A DNA stretch of 15,064 nucleotides. Source: an uncultured Clostridia bacterium (lineage in GTDB: Bacteria > Bacillota > Clostridia > Christensenellales > CAG-314). A program made the position numbers and the translations under genes. The stretch is from the NCBI GenBank assembly GCA_934177025.1, contig CAKPPA010000011.1:1-15064 (forward strand), read 5' to 3'. Shown here piece by piece: positions 13,104 to 15,064 of the stretch. Each line of letters starts with the position of its first letter. The first letter of the stretch is position 1. Below the pieces are notes generated by a model that was not told the origin of the DNA, made no database searches, and saw only the letters and a list, made by a program, of their open reading frames with translations.

Positions 13104-14922
13104 CCTTCGATTCCCCTTGTTCCTCCGTGTGATACATGCGATAAATGCTTTCCGCAACCGCTACGGGTAGTTTTGCTTCGGTCAATTCCTGCACCGTTGC
13201 TTTTTCGATGTTTTCCATAGTACCGAATTTTTTTCGCAACAGTTTCAGCCGTTTTTCCCCAATACCGGGGATGTTTTCCAATTCGGATTTTAATGCGTTT
13301 TTCGAATGCAAATTTCGAAAATACGTAATGGCGAATCGGTGCGCTTCGTCCCTTAAATTAATAAGCATGTTGAGCGCAAAACTTGTTTTCGGCAGCCGAA
13401 TCGGCTGATTGCTTTGCGTGGTGTAAATCAGTTCCTCCCGTTCGGCAAGGGAAATGAGAGGAACGTCCGTGTGCGTTGCCTCGCGCGCCTCGACGGCATA
13501 TTTCAACTGCCCTAAGCCGCCGTCCACCACGATTAAATCCGGCTTGGCCCCGAAGGACGCATCCTCCCACTTTAAAAACCGACGCGTTAGCACTTCCTTC
13601 ATGCATTCGAAATCGTTTGCGCCTTCCACCGTGCGGATTTTAAATCGGCGGTACTGCGACGTTGCTTTTTTGCCGTTTTCGAACACCACCATTGACGCAA
13701 CCTTATCCACACCGGAAATGTTGGAAATGTCGAAACATTCCACGCGGAGCGGCAACTTTTTTAACTGCAAAATTTCCTTCAACTGCTCCACCGCGCCGAC
13801 CGTCAAGTTTTGCTCCCGAATTAACTTGTCCTCGCTTTTGATTAAGTAGTCCTTTGCATTTTTTTCGGACATTTCGGTCAGTTTGCGTTTTACCCCTTTT
13901 TGCGGACAACGGACGGCAACGGAACGCGAAACTTTTTCCTTTAAAAATTCCGCAAACGAATCCGCACTTTCCAACGGCAAATTCGTTAAAATTTCCGGCG
14001 CGGGGAGGCTGTCCTCCGCGTAATACTGGTTTAAAAAACTAGTGAGCGTTTGCTCCTCGTCCAAGCCGGCATCCGTAACCGCATGATTTTCGCTGACAAC
14101 GACACGCCCTTTTCGGATTAACTGCACGTTGACGACGGCGTTGTTTCCGTTGGAAACGATGCCGAACACGTCCAAATCCACCAACTTGTTTAAATTGACG
14201 ACTTTGGTTTCCCTTAACCGATGAATTAAATTAATTTGCTGTTTTAGCAAAAGTGCTTTTTCGTACTCTTCCGCATCGCTTGCGGCATACATGCGTTCCG
14301 TAAGGTCGCGGTACACTTCCGCATCCTCCCCATTCAAAAAGGATATGGCTTGCGTAATGCGCGGACGGTATGCTTCCTTTGTGATTTTGCCCACGCACGG
14401 CGCAGGGCATTTGCCCAAATGATAGTTCAGGCACGGGCGCACGTTTTTCGGCAATTTGGAAAAATTCAAATTGCAACTTACGGTCGGGTAAATGTCCCTG
14501 AGTAAATGCAACAATTCCTTGGAGTTGCCCATAATCGGGCCGAAATACCGCGCGCGATCCTTGCGGATTTTTCGCACGATTTCGAATTTCGGAAAATCCG
14601 ACCGAACGTTGATTTTAATGTACGGATACTGCTTGTCGTCCTTTAAAAGAATGTTGTAAGGCGGTTTGTACTTTTTGATGAGCGTGTTTTCCAACGCAAA
14701 CGCATCGGTTTCGCTCGGCGTAATGATGTAACGGAAATCCGCAATATGGCTGACCATAAGCATGACTTTTTCCGTTTTGTTGCCGGACTGAAAAAAATAC
14801 TGCCGCACGCGTTTGCGCAGATTTTTTGCTTTTCCGACGTACAGGACGTTGCCGCCGTCGTCATACATAATGTAAACGCCCGCTTCTTTTGGCAAATCGG
14901 CAAGTTTTTGTTTGAGATCCAT
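13093..14922 (-). CDS. uvrC: Excinuclease ABC subunit C
   Basis: UvrC makes the two cuts flanking a lesion in nucleotide excision repair, working with UvrA-UvrB. The 609-residue protein has all domains: GIY-YIG nuclease (15-95, GVYIMYDDGGNVLYVGKAKN, with E79), a cysteine cluster C150/C164/C172/C176 matching the reported iron-sulfur site of UvrC, the UVR helix pair (about 210-240), the RNase H-like 3'... nuclease with D398 (ECFDISN), D467 (VVDGG) and H528 (DEAHRFA), and the helix-hairpin-helix LENIPGIGEKRLKLL (548-562). Length is normal. The ATG at 14922 gives the typical family start, but it has no Shine-Dalgarno sequence and lies six bases from TATAAT, so the mRNA may be leaderless. First gene of the uvrC-HAD-hprK transcript. 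Confidence 0.97.
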   Translation of the reverse strand: MDLKQKLADLPKEAGVYIMYDDGGNVLYVGKAKNLRKRVRQYFFQSGNKTEKVMLMVSHIADFRYIITPSETDAFALENTLIKKYKPPYNILLKDDKQYPYIKINVRSDFPKFEIVRKIRKDRARYFGPIMGNSKELLHLLRDIYPTVSCNLNFSKLPKNVRPCLNYHLGKCPAPCVGKITKEAYRPRITQAISFLNGEDAEVYRDLTERMYAASDAEEYEKALLLKQQINLIHRLRETKVVNLNKLVDLDVFGIVSNGNNAVVNVQLIRKGRVVVSENHAVTDAGLDEEQTLTSFLNQYYAEDSLPAPEILTNLPLESADSFAEFLKEKVSRSVAVRCPQKGVKRKLTEMSEKNAKDYLIKSEDKLIREQNLTVGAVEQLKEILQLKKLPLRVECFDISNISGVDKVASMVVFENGKKATSQYRRFKIRTVEGANDFECMKEVLTRRFLKWEDASFGAKPDLIVVDGGLGQLKYAVEAREATHTDVPLISLAEREELIYTTQSNQPIRLPKTSFALNMLINLRDEAHRFAITYFRNLHSKNALKSELENIPGIGEKRLKLLRKKFGTMENIEKATVQELTEAKLPVAVAESIYRMYHTEEQGESKDEI

Positions 14923-14928
14923 AAATTT

Positions 14929-14937
14929 ATTATAACA
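14929..14937 (-). promoter_or_regulatory. Extended -10 promoter of uvrC
   Basis: On the minus strand TGT-TATAAT forms a perfect extended -10 (TATAAT at 14929-14934) with no recognisable -35. Only AAATTT separates it from the uvrC ATG, placing the predicted start of transcription at the ATG itself. Confidence 0.65.
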
Positions 14938-14939
14938 AA

Positions 14940-14971
14940 TTTTTCGGACTTTTTTTCGTTTTTCCGAAAAA
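14940..14971. repeat. Inverted repeat upstream of the uvrC -10 box
   Basis: TTTTTCGGA (14940-14948) pairs perfectly with TCCGAAAAA (14963-14971) across 14 bases. It occupies the place where a -35 box would be. No T-run follows on the minus strand, so it is not an obvious terminator of an upstream gene; it may be an operator. Confidence 0.45.
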
Positions 14972-15064
14972 ACGTGTGAAAAACTTACGAATCAAGGTAA
15001 AAACATAGCGATGAGACGCAACGTTTGTGCCGAAATCCTTTCAGTACCCCAAATATTCCACGCC
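14972..15064. other. Window edge without a supported gene
   Basis: No gene can be supported. A plus-strand frame opens with ATG at 15011 (MRRNVCAEILS...) and stays open to the edge, but has only a weak AAGG upstream and no family resemblance over 18 residues. Confidence 0.4.

Noticed and set aside
15011..15064. Start of a plus-strand gene at the right edge
   Set aside because: Only 18 codons are visible, with a weak ribosome site and no recognisable similarity.

Overview
The window looks like chromosomal DNA of a low-to-medium GC Firmicute, most likely a Clostridia-type bacterium. The reasons are strong AAGGAGG-type ribosome binding sites, sigma-A-like promoters, an HprK of Firmicute length (309 residues), a TIGR03905-type four-cysteine protein, a short clostridial-type SerA, and a uvrC / Cof-type HAD / hprK cluster. 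There are no phage, transposon, CRISPR, rRNA or tRNA signatures. Taxonomy is inferred from gene families only.

Layout, left to right. (1) 1-392, minus: a MarR-family regulator, cut by the window edge, with a palindromic putative operator over its own -10 box. (2) 452-946: no gene, but a 44-bp-period repeat that runs into a rho-independent terminator. (3) 1007-3386, minus: a three-gene operon of an SPFH/double-zinc-ribbon protein (YdjI-like), a zinc-ribbon protein with a C-terminal membrane segment (YdjG-like) and a small redox-disulfide (DUF1858-type) protein. (4) 3512-4126, plus: a PRC-barrel-like protein, divergent from that operon. (5) 4540-4785, plus: a small TSCPD-type four-cysteine protein. 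(6) 5088-7269, plus: serC-serA, serine biosynthesis from 3-phosphoglycerate, behind a strong promoter. (7) 7270-7461: a cluster of hairpins and terminators, with a 42-bp-period repeat, between two convergent operons. (8) 7529-11114, minus: hom-thrC-thrB, threonine biosynthesis from aspartate semialdehyde, translationally coupled by 4-nt overlaps. (9) 11141-11328, minus: promoter, a 30-codon threonine/isoleucine-rich leader peptide and a terminator hairpin, which together form a ribosome-mediated transcription attenuator. (10) 11360-14922, minus: uvrC, a Cof-type HAD phosphatase and hprK, whose reading frames overlap.

The most interesting object is the threonine leader. It is a previously unannotated short ORF with 10 Thr and 3 Ile codons in 30, six of the Thr codons consecutive. 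It sits between a consensus promoter and a perfect 10-bp terminator stem directly upstream of hom. It resembles the enterobacterial thrL attenuator in logic, but lies in a Firmicute-like genome, where T-box elements are the usual amino-acid sensors. Its AUG falls at the predicted transcription start, so it may be translated from a leaderless transcript; uvrC shows the same promoter-to-AUG geometry. Second-tier observations are an internally shortened ACT domain in SerA, a long inverted repeat just upstream of the serC promoter, two unrelated intergenic repeat families linked to terminators, and the SPFH/zinc-ribbon/redox-disulfide operon, which lacks a PspA gene next to it.
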